Source of the DNA: Verrucomicrobiota bacterium | Lineage (GTDB): Bacteria; Verrucomicrobiota; Verrucomicrobiia; Chthoniobacterales; UBA10450 | NCBI GenBank assembly: GCA_003218705.1 | Contig: QHOI01000049.1 | Location: 1-35,441 of the forward strand | Reading direction: 5' to 3' | DNA: 35,441 nt | In this document: piece after piece, positions 34,588 through 35,441 of the stretch | How positions within the stretch are numbered: the stretch's first letter is position 1 | Layout of the letters: each line of letters opens with the position of its first letter | Translations under genes and position numbers: made by a program | The notes under the pieces: model-generated | Database searches by the model: none | What the model was told of the DNA's origin: nothing | Seen by the model: the letters and a program-made list of their open reading frames with translations, nothing else

Positions 34588-35225
34588 CCGTATCGAGTCA
34601 GTGGCGCTCGTAAGAGAAACTCCAGCCGTTCCGCCGTCCGATCCCTGACGAATTTGCGCCAGCCTCCCACCTCGGCCTGATAGATGTGGTCGCCGTGAAT
34701 CTGGGTTGCTGAATTGACTTCCTTAAATCCGCGAAGACGACGCGCGACCTCTCTGTTCTTTTCCAGCGAATGCTCTCTCACAAGCTCTTCCACTTTTTGC
34801 GGATCGACAATAATCCCGAAAGTCTTCTCGACAGCTTTGAAAATGAACGCCGGATTATCCACGAAATCTTCATAGCGAAGCAGACAAATGCCGCCGCGTT
34901 CCAAGTACCGGTCTAACTCTTTTACCCGCGCTTGGCACAACGTCGCATATTTTTCGACCTCGGCGGCGCTCATCTGCTGATGTGTCTTCCCACCCTTACT
35001 CCTTCTCCAAAGCGACACAACCACGTCCCGGAAATCGCGATACGATGCGGTTGTCTTGACGCGCTGCGAACAATACCGGTGGGTTTTGACTACTCCTTGA
35101 GGATATATGCCGCTGATTAGCTGATAGACCAGCGTGCTGCCGGAGCGCGGAACACCATAGCAGATGAACTCAATCTCAACCTCATCCACTCCTTCAAGAC
35201 TCTTGTAGAAGCCGTTCGGCAACAT
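34575..35225 (-). CDS. Sulfotransferase domain protein
   Basis: PAPS-loop-like 'IEFICYGVPRSGSTLVYQLISGIYPQGVVKTHR', 'CLLRYEDFVDNPAFIFKAVEKTFGI'. Start placed at MLPNGFYKSLEG (35225), since the longer ORF to 35354 overlaps the upstream sulfatase end. Confidence 0.8.
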   Translation of the reverse strand: MLPNGFYKSLEGVDEVEIEFICYGVPRSGSTLVYQLISGIYPQGVVKTHRYCSQRVKTTASYRDFRDVVVSLWRRSKGGKTHQQMSAAEVEKYATLCQARVKELDRYLERGGICLLRYEDFVDNPAFIFKAVEKTFGIIVDPQKVEELVREHSLEKNREVARRLRGFKEVNSATQIHGDHIYQAEVGGWRKFVRDRTAERLEFLLRAPLTRYGYLD

Positions 35226-35286
35226 AGCAACTTTACCTAAAATAGTTTGTACCAACTGCGAACCTACTGATTTCTCCAGAAATGAG

Positions 35287-35441
35287 CTACTTGTTGGTCG
35301 AAAGGTCGAGCCTATCAGACGTTGATTCTTGCCAGCGTGAGATCTGTTCTGCACAGCCGGCTATCACGGAACCAGGCGCGCTCCTATAAAGGTTGTGAAT
35401 TTCGACTGGATCGTTCCTTAAATTGTAGAGCTCGTTCAAAT
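35287..35441 (-). CDS. C-terminus of a sulfatase (partial, truncated by window edge)
   Basis: Minus-strand translation '...LNELYNLRNDPVEIHNLYRSAPGSVIAGCAEQISRWQESTSDRLDLSTNK*' carries the typical 'ELYxLxxDPxExxNL' tail; absent from the ORF track because it has no start in the window. Confidence 0.75.
   Translation of the reverse strand, partial: LNELYNLRNDPVEIHNLYRSAPGSVIAGCAEQISRWQESTSDRLDLSTNK

Overview
This 35.4 kb window is a gene-dense bacterial chromosomal segment. Gene content and style suggest Verrucomicrobiota, possibly Chthoniobacterales-like; that placement is an inference. It carries about 30 supported CDSs, two partial edge genes missing from the ORF track (a probable anti-sigma-type start at the left, a sulfatase C-terminus at the right), and two tRNAs (Gly-GCC, Phe-GAA). 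Recognisable blocks are: ECF sigma factor; trpE-trpG facing a DAHP synthase; prmA; a two-domain NDK with a degenerate N-terminal domain; an aspartate aminotransferase; a GH57 protein; an lpxC-fabZ fusion followed by lpxA; a TIGR03790 protein; recN; an acetate transporter; an SpmA-SpmB fusion; an FAD oxidoreductase; a REC protein/pilT/pilU-like/pseudo-REC block; a cupredoxin/hybrid histidine kinase/porin block; creD; a MacB-like permease; a methyltransferase; a sulfotransferase. No CRISPR, prophage or classical defence island is visible. The most unusual signal is a short DNA word, 5'-YAAGATCGACAW-3' (core AAGATCGACA). It occurs exactly 16 times by eye, on both strands, in at least three reading frames and in intergenic DNA, where well under one copy is expected by base composition. 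This resembles a highly iterated or DNA-uptake-type sequence. A second layer is a set of 57-90 bp dyad (REP-like) elements that begin at or span stop codons, plus palindromic REP-like sequence within coding regions.
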